Assembly (NCBI GenBank): GCA_910578975.1
Contig: CAJTRZ010000008.1
Span: forward strand, 1 to 48,012
Reading direction: 5' to 3'
From: an uncultured Eubacterium sp.
GTDB taxonomy: Bacteria > Bacillota > Clostridia > Lachnospirales > Lachnospiraceae
Length of the DNA: 48,012 nucleotides
Below the pieces are notes generated by a model. That model did no database searches. It saw only the letters and a list, made by a program, of their open reading frames with translations, and was not told where the DNA came from. Positions 8,145-15,755 of this stretch are shown here, piece after piece. Position numbers and translations under genes: made by a program. Within the stretch, counting starts at the first letter, position 1. The number at the start of each line of letters is the position of its first letter.

Positions 8145-8807
8145 CTACTTTCCTGCCAGTTTATAACTTTCTCTAATCCGTTTTTTTAATTCCTCATCAG
8201 GAATGCTCCCATTTAACACTAATGTGTACCAACTTTTCTTATTCATGTGCCAACCGGGATAGTAATTATCTCTTGACAAGACGGTTTGAGCATCAGCCGG
8301 ATTCATGCGAAGGTCTATAATCTCCTCAATTTTATCCGATTCCAGCCCAATCTTTTTCCCTGCCACTGTTAAAATAGCGCCATACCATTTCTTATTATCT
8401 TTTCTACGCCAAATAGCATTATCTGGAAACTTTGTCCAAAGAAATTCAAGTTCATCTCCATATATTTCTCTGACAAACTCAATTACCATCTGCGCCTGTG
8501 CTGTTTTAAAAATTGCGGTTTCATAGCAATTCTGAACAATATCACACAACGCCTGTTCGATTGCAGTTCTGACTTCACCTACATATGCACCAGTAGCGTT
8601 AGTTTTATAAAGAATATATTCTTCGCCGGTTTCTTTTTCAATCAAATTCGTTTTGATTGTATTGTCTGTGCCAATCTGAACTGTGAGCACAAATGTGCCA
8701 TTCAAAATTTCCGTATAGTATTGAAAATAATCTCCATCACATTTAAATCCGTAAGACACCAACTTTTCCGGGATGGGCTTTTTTCTCCTTATAATCTCAT
8801 CAAACAT
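8145..8807 (-). CDS. MmcQ/YjbR-family protein
   Basis: A 220-aa protein. The C-terminal half (about residues 105-215) matches the small MmcQ/YjbR (DUF419) fold, with PGWHMNKKSWYTLVLNGSIP near the end; this fold has a CyaY-like shape in known members. The N-terminal half (about 1-100) is an extra domain I do not recognise. The gene starts 33 bases downstream of the rhodanese/flavoprotein stop on the same strand, so cotranscription is possible. The function of the family is unknown; DNA-binding or regulatory roles have been suggested. Confidence 0.8.
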   Translation of the reverse strand: MFDEIIRRKKPIPEKLVSYGFKCDGDYFQYYTEILNGTFVLTVQIGTDNTIKTNLIEKETGEEYILYKTNATGAYVGEVRTAIEQALCDIVQNCYETAIFKTAQAQMVIEFVREIYGDELEFLWTKFPDNAIWRRKDNKKWYGAILTVAGKKIGLESDKIEEIIDLRMNPADAQTVLSRDNYYPGWHMNKKSWYTLVLNGSIPDEELKKRIRESYKLAGK

Positions 8808-8840
8808 TTTCTTTCTTCCATTCTTTTTTAGTCTTAGAAA

Positions 8841-10532
8841 CTATTTATTCATACCACAATGGTATGTTGAAGCTGATTGTGCTTTTCCTCGCTTGACGAT
8901 ATCATAAAAACGATAACCGCCTGAAAAATTATAGCAGTCATATCCGTTCTGAGTGAGTATCCTGCAAGATAGATAACTGCGAAGTCCGCTTTGACACATT
9001 ACGTACAACGGCTTATCTTTCGGAATTTCCGAAAGTCTTTCACGCAAATCGTCAACAGGAATATTGATAAATCCGTCGGCTCTGCCCATAGCGTATTCGT
9101 ATGGTGTTCTTGTGTCAAGCAAGGTCACACTGCCGTCACGAGGAAGCATATCTATTTCATCGTGGTGGAATTGCTTTACTTTTCCACTGACGATATTCTC
9201 AATCATAAAGCCAGCCATATTAACAGGGTCCTTCGCAGAAGAATAAGGTGGAGCGTATGCAAGGTCAAGCTCGGCAAGCTCTGTCGCTTTCATTCCTGTA
9301 CGAATAGCTGTTGCGAGAATGTCTATCCTTTTATCTGCGCCATCATACCCGACTATTTGTGCGCCGAGAATTTTCAGCGTTTCTTTCTCATACAGCACCT
9401 TCATTGTCATAACTTTTCCACCCGGATAGTACCCTGCATGGGAAGACGGAGAAAGTATAACTCGCTCATAATCAATACCTGCCACTTTTGCAACAGATTC
9501 ATTGATACCTGTTGAAGCCGCTGTCATATCAAATACTTTGATTACAGACGAACCTTGTGAACCTTTATAGGTACTGTTTCCTCCACAAATATTGTCTGCA
9601 ACAATTCTCCCCTGCTTATTTGCGGGTCCGGCAAGAGCAATGTGAGTTTTATTTTCGGTTACAAAATTCTTTACCTCGACTGCGTCTCCCACTGCGTAAA
9701 TATCAGGCGCAGAGGTTTCCATACGGTCATTGACGATAATACTTCCTTTGATTCCAAGTTCTAGCTCTGCGCTTTTTGCAAGAGTTGTATCAGGTATAAC
9801 TCCGATTGCAAATAACACCATATCCGATTGGAACTCATAGCCGTCTGATGTTTTCAATAACAAACGATTATCCTTTTCTGCAATTTCCGTTACCTCAGTA
9901 TTCAGCATTAAGTTCACACCGTTGTTTTTCATTTCTGTATGTAATATGCAAGCCATATCAAAGTCAAGCGGAGGGAGCAAATGAGTTGACCGTTGAATCA
10001 AAGTTACATCTATTCCAAGATGCGCAAGGTTTTCCGATGCTTCGATTCCGATAAATCCACCTCCGATCACTGCAACTTTATTCGGCTTTTCAGTTTCAAT
10101 ATATTTATAAATCTTCAAAGTATCCTCAACAGTTCGAAGCGTAAAAATATTCTTGCTGTCTGCCCCTGGAATATTCGGCTGTATCGGTTTGGCACCAGGA
10201 GAGAGAATTAACTTGTCATAACTTTCCTCATAAGTCTTGTCCGCATCAAGCCCGTGAACGGTAACAGTTTTTCTGTCAACATTTATTTCTATTACCTCGT
10301 GGCGGACACGCACATCTACACGAAATCTATCCCAAAAGTTTTCGGGAGTCTGCAAAGTCAGTTCATCTTCGTCGGTAATAACACCACCGACATAGTACGG
10401 TAAACCGCAGTTTGCATAAGAGATAAAGCCTGTCCGTTCAAAGACAACTATCTCTGCGTTTTCATCAAGTCTTCTGAGTCTTGCAGCTGCGGAAGCTCCG
10501 CCTGCAACACCACCTACAATTACTACTTTCAT
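8841..10532 (-). CDS. CoA-disulfide-reductase-like flavoprotein with C-terminal rhodanese domain
   Basis: FAD- and NAD(P)H-dependent pyridine nucleotide-disulfide oxidoreductase fused to rhodanese. The 563-aa product begins with a dinucleotide-binding site (VVIVGGVAGGASAAARLRR) and has the single active-site Cys42 in SYANCGLPYYVGG, typical of CoA-disulfide/persulfide reductases. A second nucleotide-binding segment is VAVIGGGFIGIEAS. The rhodanese domain carries its active loop MCQSGLRS near residue 513. The open frame continues upstream to 10655, but GGAG six bases before the ATG at 10532 and the conserved fold both fix the start here. Likely substrates are CoA disulfide, CoA persulfide or polysulfide. 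The neighbouring rhodanese remnant and NifX-like gene suggest sulfur or redox handling (inference). Confidence 0.9.
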   Translation of the reverse strand: MKVVIVGGVAGGASAAARLRRLDENAEIVVFERTGFISYANCGLPYYVGGVITDEDELTLQTPENFWDRFRVDVRVRHEVIEINVDRKTVTVHGLDADKTYEESYDKLILSPGAKPIQPNIPGADSKNIFTLRTVEDTLKIYKYIETEKPNKVAVIGGGFIGIEASENLAHLGIDVTLIQRSTHLLPPLDFDMACILHTEMKNNGVNLMLNTEVTEIAEKDNRLLLKTSDGYEFQSDMVLFAIGVIPDTTLAKSAELELGIKGSIIVNDRMETSAPDIYAVGDAVEVKNFVTENKTHIALAGPANKQGRIVADNICGGNSTYKGSQGSSVIKVFDMTAASTGINESVAKVAGIDYERVILSPSSHAGYYPGGKVMTMKVLYEKETLKILGAQIVGYDGADKRIDILATAIRTGMKATELAELDLAYAPPYSSAKDPVNMAGFMIENIVSGKVKQFHHDEIDMLPRDGSVTLLDTRTPYEYAMGRADGFINIPVDDLRERLSEIPKDKPLYVMCQSGLRSYLSCRILTQNGYDCYNFSGGYRFYDIVKRGKAQSASTYHCGMNK

Positions 10533-10678
10533 CTTATGCTCCTTTCGCATTTTTTTCTGTTGTAAGAATGAATACCGCCTAAACCGGTAACATCCGTATA
10601 TCCTAAATGTTTCAAAAAATGCACTGCCTGACAGTTTTTTCCACTGCCTAAACAATGAACAAAAAGAGGTGTACTACT
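10529..10678 (-). pseudogene. 5'-truncated rhodanese gene remnant
   Basis: A reading frame without a start codon, bounded upstream by a TAG. It encodes 49 codons that look like the C-terminal half of a small rhodanese: PLFVHCLGSGKNCQAV (active-loop region with Cys) and then HLGYTDVTGLGGIHSY. Its TGA overlaps the ATG of the flavoprotein gene as ATGA, the usual sign of an old translationally coupled gene pair. The 5' half is gone, so the piece is probably not translated. Confidence 0.65.
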
Positions 10679-10725
10679 CTATGCTGTTTTAGAATTTTCC
10701 ACAAGCACAGATTTTTTATCATAGC

Positions 10726-11124
10726 TTAATGACATCCCTGATTTCCGCAGCCGTGTTCACCGCAAGTATGTCCTTCACCGTGCTCGTGATCGTGATGATT
10801 ACAATGAACATCTGGATTAAAAGAAAGAGTATCAGCTAAAAGTGCATTAACTGCTTCATCTGCATTTCCCTGAACACCGCCGTACAATTTAATTCCAGCT
10901 TCAGCAAGAACCATCTGTGCTCCTCCGCCAATACCACCGCAAATAAGAACATCAACTTTATTTGCAGTCAAAAAACCTGCTAACGCTCCGTGACCGCTAC
11001 CGTTAGTATCAGCAACCTGAGAGGCTACAACTTTGTTGTTCTCTACATCATAAAGCTTGAATTTTTCGGTATGACCGAAATGCTGAAAGATTTCTCCATT
11101 TTCATAAGTTACTGCGATTCTCAT
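10726..11124 (-). CDS. NifX/NifB-like iron-molybdenum cluster-binding domain protein
   Basis: A 132-aa protein of the dinitrogenase iron-molybdenum cofactor (NifX/NafY/NifB C-terminal) fold, seen in MRIAVTYENGEIFQHFGHTE and in VLICGGIGGGAQ. The last 28 residues form a tail rich in His and Cys (about seven His and four Cys, for example HCNHHDHEHGEGHTCGEHG), probably binding metal. AAAAGGAGAT lies before the ATG. No nif genes are seen nearby, so a metal or Fe-S carrier role separate from nitrogenase is likely. It lies directly upstream of the rhodanese remnant and flavoprotein. Confidence 0.85.
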   Translation of the reverse strand: MRIAVTYENGEIFQHFGHTEKFKLYDVENNKVVASQVADTNGSGHGALAGFLTANKVDVLICGGIGGGAQMVLAEAGIKLYGGVQGNADEAVNALLADTLSFNPDVHCNHHDHEHGEGHTCGEHGCGNQGCH

Positions 11125-11180
11125 AATATTATCTCCTTTTGAAAAAATGTTTTTAACTTCATCCTGATTTTGGTTTTCAC

Positions 11181-11353
11181 AATATTTTTTTATCTGTTAA
11201 TGTAGAAACTATTCTAATATGTCCTAAAAATTTTTCGTTTTCAAATTTGTCATTTTGTTTACATATGTATTTTCAAGTACAGTCCAATCTCCTGCAATGC
11301 TATTTTCAATACTAGAAATTTTCAACTCCTCGTCTATTTCTTCATAATTAATT
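11181..11353 (-). pseudogene. Chimeric remnant of the two genes at 13263-14510 and 14559-15647
   Basis: Bases 11245-11353 align closely with 14925-15033, inside the 362-aa gene (shared residues such as NYEEID, LKISSIENSI and VLENTYVNKMT). Bases 11181-11241 align with 13430-13493, inside the 415-aa repeat protein (FLGHI, STLTD). The parts are fused in different reading frames and both are truncated, so this is a dead scrap left by recombination. Its order on the strand matches the order of the intact genes. Between 11125 and 11180 I see only the ribosome-binding region of the NifX-like gene. Confidence 0.8.
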
Positions 11354-11833
11354 AAAATACACGCCTTCTGTTCCGACTTCTGTAAAAAAATTATTTTCTA
11401 TAATTAACGGAATTGAATAAAGAATTAATACATATATTATAGCTATTAATATCATGCTTCCATATTTTTTAATTACATTATTTTTAAACATATTTTTACT
11501 AATATCATGAACACTTTTTTCAGGTTCATATTTACATGTATCTTTATTACTGGCAATTTTTAGTTTTTTTATTTCTGCATATGTAACACGAGTTACCAAT
11601 ACGATAAAGATTATACCTGTTAAAATTAATCCTAAAGCACCAACTCTATATAAAATTATACTTATCGGTTTAAAATTTAAATAACTATAACTTTTCCCGT
11701 ATTTATTATACACCACATGTTCCCTTGTCATTTCTTCCGCAAGCATTAGTGCAAACCCTTTTGATGAGTATAATATTGAAAAAATAATATATAAAATGGT
11801 GTCAATTAATATAAAAATTTTTTTCTTTTTCAT
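11348..11833 (-). CDS. Small membrane protein of unknown function in the toxin-immunity region
   Basis: A 161-aa protein with about three hydrophobic segments (about residues 5-28, 57-82 and 126-148) and a lysine-rich loop between the second and third. No family is recognised. Its last codons and TAA run into the chimeric remnant that follows, so its natural C-terminus may have been replaced at a recombination junction. Its position among cassette debris downstream of an Rhs gene suggests an immunity or accessory protein of a lost toxin cassette (inference only). Confidence 0.6.
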   Translation of the reverse strand: MKKKKIFILIDTILYIIFSILYSSKGFALMLAEEMTREHVVYNKYGKSYSYLNFKPISIILYRVGALGLILTGIIFIVLVTRVTYAEIKKLKIASNKDTCKYEPEKSVHDISKNMFKNNVIKKYGSMILIAIIYVLILYSIPLIIENNFFTEVGTEGVYFN

Positions 11834-11901
11834 TTTTCCTTATATCATACGAAAATTTTATCTCCATACAAATCCTTTCTCTTTAATTAAATTTTTATAG
11901 T

Positions 11902-12588
11902 TTACTTTTTTTCCTCATAGATACTATATCCACCACATGCATATGGAACTTCAAAAATAATACCTATTTTATCATTTATAAAATAAAAACTATTATTGTC
12001 CATATCGGCCAATAATTCATCAATACTCTTATCTTTTAATACACCGCCATCATTTTTTAAAGATGTTTTTCTTTTTGTGACATGTGAAAAAGCATTCTGT
12101 TCAAACAATTTAATTTTTTCTTTGTAAGCATCTAAACTTATGATTTTCTCCGTTTCCAAGTCCAAATTCACTGCAAATGCCGAAATAAGTGGGTGCGCTG
12201 CTTCTCCATTATAGTAGTCATATGTAAACAAAATACTCAATTTCGTTTTACTTTCAGTTTCAATAGAGTACTCAAAATTATTAATCCTACCTTCTATTGA
12301 CAACCCAATATTATCAAAATATCTTTCTACATTGTCTATTATTAATTTGTTTAAATAATTTTGTTTATTCTTATCACTTGAATATTTAATTTGAGGCATC
12401 TCTAAAAGAAAATCTTTAACTGAGATTTTTCGATTTTCTATAGAATATCTATTGTCTTTTTCCTCTGTCGTAATATTAACACTTTTATTCTCGGTCACGT
12501 TGCCACTAGTATTGTCACTACTAAATTTACATCCTTCAAAACAAACCAATATTGTGATGAACAGGACGAATAATTTTCTCTTTTTCAT
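11902..12588 (-). CDS. Lipoprotein with a DUF3298/RsiV-like domain
   Basis: A 228-aa lipoprotein. The signal peptide KKRKLFVLFITILVCFEGC ends in a lipobox-like Cys. The body (about residues 45-228) resembles the DUF4163/DUF3298 layout found in RsiV and PdaC, for example HPLISAFAVNLDLETEKIISL. An open frame begins at 12636, but GGGAG seven bases before the ATG at 12588 and the signal peptide fix the start. It lies directly downstream of an Rhs-core fragment, the place where a toxin or immunity gene of an orphan cassette would be, so it may be a surface immunity protein (inference). Confidence 0.65.
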   Translation of the reverse strand: MKKRKLFVLFITILVCFEGCKFSSDNTSGNVTENKSVNITTEEKDNRYSIENRKISVKDFLLEMPQIKYSSDKNKQNYLNKLIIDNVERYFDNIGLSIEGRINNFEYSIETESKTKLSILFTYDYYNGEAAHPLISAFAVNLDLETEKIISLDAYKEKIKLFEQNAFSHVTKRKTSLKNDGGVLKDKSIDELLADMDNNSFYFINDKIGIIFEVPYACGGYSIYEEKK

Positions 12589-12633
12589 TATAATTCTCCC
12601 TAAAAATATATTTTCCGTTCCCTCTCTAATTAC

Positions 12634-12722
12634 CACCCCATCAGTATAGCATATTTCATTATAGAAATGTGTATTTCCATACTTCTTTGTTTCTCCAAAA
12701 TGCGTATACTCGTAACAATCTA
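12634..12722 (-). pseudogene. Fragment of an Rhs core (second, lost cassette)
   Basis: Aligns base for base, with some substitutions, with 16588-16677 of the intact Rhs gene. It encodes YEYTHFGETKKYGN...FYNEICYT, the counterpart of YEYTDFGETKKCGN...FYNEICYT in the large protein. The fragment starts right at the stop codon of the SMI1-like pseudogene and stops short of the Rhs tip. This is the mark of a displaced C-terminal cassette that once recombined at the conserved core. Confidence 0.85.
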
Positions 12723-13240
12723 CATAACATCAGTCCAAAACGGAACATACAAACATTGTTTTATATTAAAACGAATGTCTAAAAAATTATTCCCCTTCTC
12801 TTTTCTTATATATTGCTTATAATTCTTCTCATAATATATTACATCCGAACCATGAATTGATAATACTGGTGGATTTCTATAATTAATCACCGGAATATAG
12901 CGATGTCCAAATATTGGAAATAATTGCGGTGCCAGCGATAATTGTTCTTTTATCTTTTTATCTTTTTCTCCTGCATTACACGGCTCTATTCCCCATCTTT
13001 CATTTCACTCTACTTCCAAAATATTTTCTTTTAAATACTCAACTGGATAATGTATCATATTCTTAATTTCTTGAATATTATCGTTTGAAAAATCTTTCCA
13101 ATCATATTGCCCTTTATATAGAAAAAAATCCTCAGATAAAAATTGAATAAATTCATCTGGAAATTATAATCATATATTTTTTCTATCATTCGAATTTCTT
13201 GTAAATTCGGTTTTTTATATGGTTTCATTCTTTTTCTCAT
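12720..13240 (-). pseudogene. Broken SMI1/KNR4-family (immunity-type) gene
   Basis: Reading from the ATG at 13240, the protein begins MRKRMKPYKKPNLQEIRMIE and then shifts frame by one base near 13162-13168 (a lost T before CCAGATGAA). In the corrected frame it continues FPDEFIQFLSEDFF...YDWKDF, then has a TGA where Trp is expected (VE-stop-NERWG), then FPIFGHRYIP...NPPVLSIHGSDVIYYEK, and ends at TAG 12720-12722. The order of these motifs matches SMI1/KNR4-like immunity proteins, which protect against Rhs- and contact-dependent toxins. One frameshift and one nonsense codon make it inactive. Confidence 0.75.
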
Positions 13241-13262
13241 ATTTCTAGTCTATATAAAATGT

Positions 13263-14510
13263 TTATATTCCTTTCTCATTAACTACTTCTCTCCGAAAGA
13301 CAATAATTTCCTTAATTGGTGCCTGTATTTCATCACAAGTATAATCATATCCTTCATCACCAATTCCAAAACTTATTCCCGGATAATCCTTTAGTTCATA
13401 AGTTGCACCTTTTTTATAAAAATCTCCAACATATTTTTTTATGTCTGTTAATGTAGAGCCTATTCCAATATGTCCTAAAAATTTTCCTCCATACACCTTT
13501 TCTACGGATATCTTGTACACCTTGTTATCATTATCCAACCAGAATGTTGCATTTCCTATGCTCACACCATTGTCCTCTTGGATTGTATAAACTGTTCCTA
13601 ATTTTTTCAACAATTCCTCTTTCGACATATCTATTTTGAACTCTCCGATTCCTACCTCTGGTTCTATGTTTTCTCCTTCAATTCTATTTCCTTCACGAAA
13701 AACAATAAATGAACCAAGGGGAGCTGTCATTTCATCCCAATTATCGTCGTATTCCTGTTCCCCTAATTCAAAACGTATTCCTTTATAGTCTTTTAAACCA
13801 TAAGTGTCATAATCCTCAAAATATTCTCCAGCATATTTTAGAACGTCCACCAATGTGGAACCCATTCCTATATGCTCTAAAAATTTTCCTTTAAAATCCT
13901 TGTCAACTGCTATTCCCTCAACCCTATCGTGATTATCCAACCAGAACTTTGCATTTCCAACCTCAATAATATTATGAGAATAGTTTTTATAAAAAAGTCC
14001 AATTTTGTCAAGTAACTCTTCTTTCGACATATTGATTTTAAAGTCTCCGATTCCTATTCCCGGTTCCACATTTCCGTGTATTATTTCCATCTCTTCCCTA
14101 AAAACGATAATTCTTTTAACAGAAGCATTTTTCTTCCTTACATAATATTGTTTGCCTTTTCCCACCAGTTCAAAACGTATCCCAGGATAATTCTTCAATT
14201 CATAAGCCACATCCATATTTTGAATTTCTGCATTATATTCTTTAACATCTCCAGCATACTTTTGAATATCTTCTAATGTTGAACCAATTCCTATATACCC
14301 TAGAAACTTTCCCTTAAATCTATCACCAACAATTATTTTATAAACTCTATCTTTATGATCCAAATAAAACTCTGAATTTCTAATCCTTATAATATAGTCC
14401 GATAAATCCTTATATAATACAAGTTTACTCATCAACTCTTCTCTGGACATATTTATTCGAATTTCACCAATTCCTACTCCTGCTTCTACTTTTCCACCTT
14501 TTAGTCTCAT
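13263..14510 (-). CDS. Triple-repeat protein, candidate immunity factor
   Basis: A 415-aa protein made of three tandem repeats of about 130 residues (about 8-140, 145-275 and 280-410). Each holds a GIGEIRINMS(R/K)EELL start, a (F/Y)WLDN-DKVYKI middle, a K(F)LGHIGIGSTL-D--KYAGD segment, and a YPGIRFE...IVFRE end. No signal peptide or membrane segment, so it is probably cytoplasmic. I do not recognise a named family with certainty; similar GxGxIxLGMSxEEV repeats occur in immunity-type proteins. It follows the 362-aa gene closely and lies just upstream of the SMI1 pseudogene, so a protective role against an Rhs toxin is likely but unproven. Confidence 0.7.
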   Translation of the reverse strand: MRLKGGKVEAGVGIGEIRINMSREELMSKLVLYKDLSDYIIRIRNSEFYLDHKDRVYKIIVGDRFKGKFLGYIGIGSTLEDIQKYAGDVKEYNAEIQNMDVAYELKNYPGIRFELVGKGKQYYVRKKNASVKRIIVFREEMEIIHGNVEPGIGIGDFKINMSKEELLDKIGLFYKNYSHNIIEVGNAKFWLDNHDRVEGIAVDKDFKGKFLEHIGMGSTLVDVLKYAGEYFEDYDTYGLKDYKGIRFELGEQEYDDNWDEMTAPLGSFIVFREGNRIEGENIEPEVGIGEFKIDMSKEELLKKLGTVYTIQEDNGVSIGNATFWLDNDNKVYKISVEKVYGGKFLGHIGIGSTLTDIKKYVGDFYKKGATYELKDYPGISFGIGDEGYDYTCDEIQAPIKEIIVFRREVVNEKGI

Positions 14511-14558
14511 TATTGTAATCTCCTGTGGACTATATATTTCTCTTTTTTTGAATTACAA

Positions 14559-15647
14559 TTAGAAATTTCCATACTCCGTTTTCTTTATTGCTTCACTAGA
14601 AATAGTTTTACACACTACTCTCATTTCGAAAATACCTAAATTAACGTCAATTATATACATTCCTTTATATTGTTTTGATGTTCTCACTGATATATTTTGA
14701 AATGAATAACCTAACTGGCTTTTTTTCATATCTTTTACCAGTATTCCGTTACGCCATGCCCCTTCTTCCCAATTTGCATCCGTTTCATATTCAACACGCT
14801 GACAAAATTCGAATTTTATCACTTGATATGTCATATCATCACACTCTACAACAATACTGATTTCATCTCCAAAATACTTTATTTGCAAGTCAACTACATC
14901 CAAATCAATAAATTTTGTAAAATGCTTTGTCATTTTATTTACATATGTATTTTCAAGTACAATCCAATCTCCTGTAATACTATTTTCGATACTAGAAATT
15001 TTTAACTCCCCATCTATTTCTTCATAATTAATTCTAGCATTAATATTAGAATCTACTGTTAGCATGTTTTCATCCCATTTATACATTATTCTACTTTTTT
15101 CTAGCATACTTTTTACCAATAATTTATGATCTAATTCAAATGACTTTATTGCAGACAATATGCTCTCAAGAAATATTTTGTAACTTATTTTTTCATATAT
15201 TTCTTCTGGTAAGTCGTAAATTAAAAGATATAACGTTTCCTTCTTTCCTTTAATAGAATAGTAACAAACATTTTCTTTAATCATCTCACAGGACAATATT
15301 GAAATAGTCTCTCCATTAAATTCTTCTGTTATATCTATTTTATCAGTAAAGAACTGTTCCATACCCAGTTCTTTGCCCTTAGCTTTTATCTCTTTTGCTA
15401 CCTTAATAAGTTTCTCTGAAAAAATATCATTTGCCCAACTCCATAACCAAGTATTTGATTCTTTCAATTCTTTTCCTAATACTTGAATCTTATACTTTTT
15501 CAAACCAAATGAAATAGTTCCTTTGTTAATATCAATTTTACACTTTTTATTTTGTATCACTCTTTCTATCATTTGAAGTTGATGTGCCATTACTATTCCA
15601 CTTGCCTTTGATAATTCCTGATACCATTTACTTTGCATTACCGTCAT
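14559..15647 (-). CDS. Candidate immunity protein for the Rhs toxin (DUF6882-like N-terminus)
   Basis: A 362-aa soluble protein, the first intact gene after the Rhs toxin. The N-terminal part includes FGLKKYKIQVLG...NTWLWSWAND (about residues 47-75), which resembles the DUF6882 signature. The rest (about 150-362) is an unrecognised alpha/beta domain. No signal peptide or membrane segment. AGGAGG lies four bases before the ATG at 15647; an ATG at 15638 is an alternative. A fragment of the gene is duplicated at 11245-11353, which shows the locus has been reshuffled. Position directly downstream of the toxin gene is the main reason to call it immunity. Confidence 0.65.
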   Translation of the reverse strand: MTVMQSKWYQELSKASGIVMAHQLQMIERVIQNKKCKIDINKGTISFGLKKYKIQVLGKELKESNTWLWSWANDIFSEKLIKVAKEIKAKGKELGMEQFFTDKIDITEEFNGETISILSCEMIKENVCYYSIKGKKETLYLLIYDLPEEIYEKISYKIFLESILSAIKSFELDHKLLVKSMLEKSRIMYKWDENMLTVDSNINARINYEEIDGELKISSIENSITGDWIVLENTYVNKMTKHFTKFIDLDVVDLQIKYFGDEISIVVECDDMTYQVIKFEFCQRVEYETDANWEEGAWRNGILVKDMKKSQLGYSFQNISVRTSKQYKGMYIIDVNLGIFEMRVVCKTISSEAIKKTEYGNF

Positions 15648-15735
15648 CTTCCTCCTTGGATAACTCGTCGATTTCTTTCCTTACAAATAATCCTATTCTA
15701 AAAAAAAATTACATAGTTGACTCTTCATCTTTCAT
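15628..15735 (-). pseudogene. Short degraded ORF between the Rhs gene and the 362-aa gene
   Basis: GGGAGAGG lies directly before the ATG at 15735, but the frame stops after eight codons (MKDEEST-M, then TAA) at a run of nine T. If the stop is read through, the same frame continues FFFRIGLFVRKEIDELSKEE and ends at 15628, just inside the next gene. It may be the remnant of a small gene with a stop at a homopolymer, or a leader peptide. Support is weak. Confidence 0.3.
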
Positions 15736-15755
15736 AATACCTCTCCCATTACTTT

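Noticed and set aside
8991..9515. A 174-codon plus-strand frame inside the flavoprotein gene
   Set aside because: It is antisense to conserved coding sequence and shows low-complexity composition with no family signature.
10533..10655. Upstream extension of the flavoprotein frame to 10655
   Set aside because: The ribosome-binding site and dinucleotide-binding start fix the ATG at 10532; the extension is an out-of-frame reading of the rhodanese remnant.
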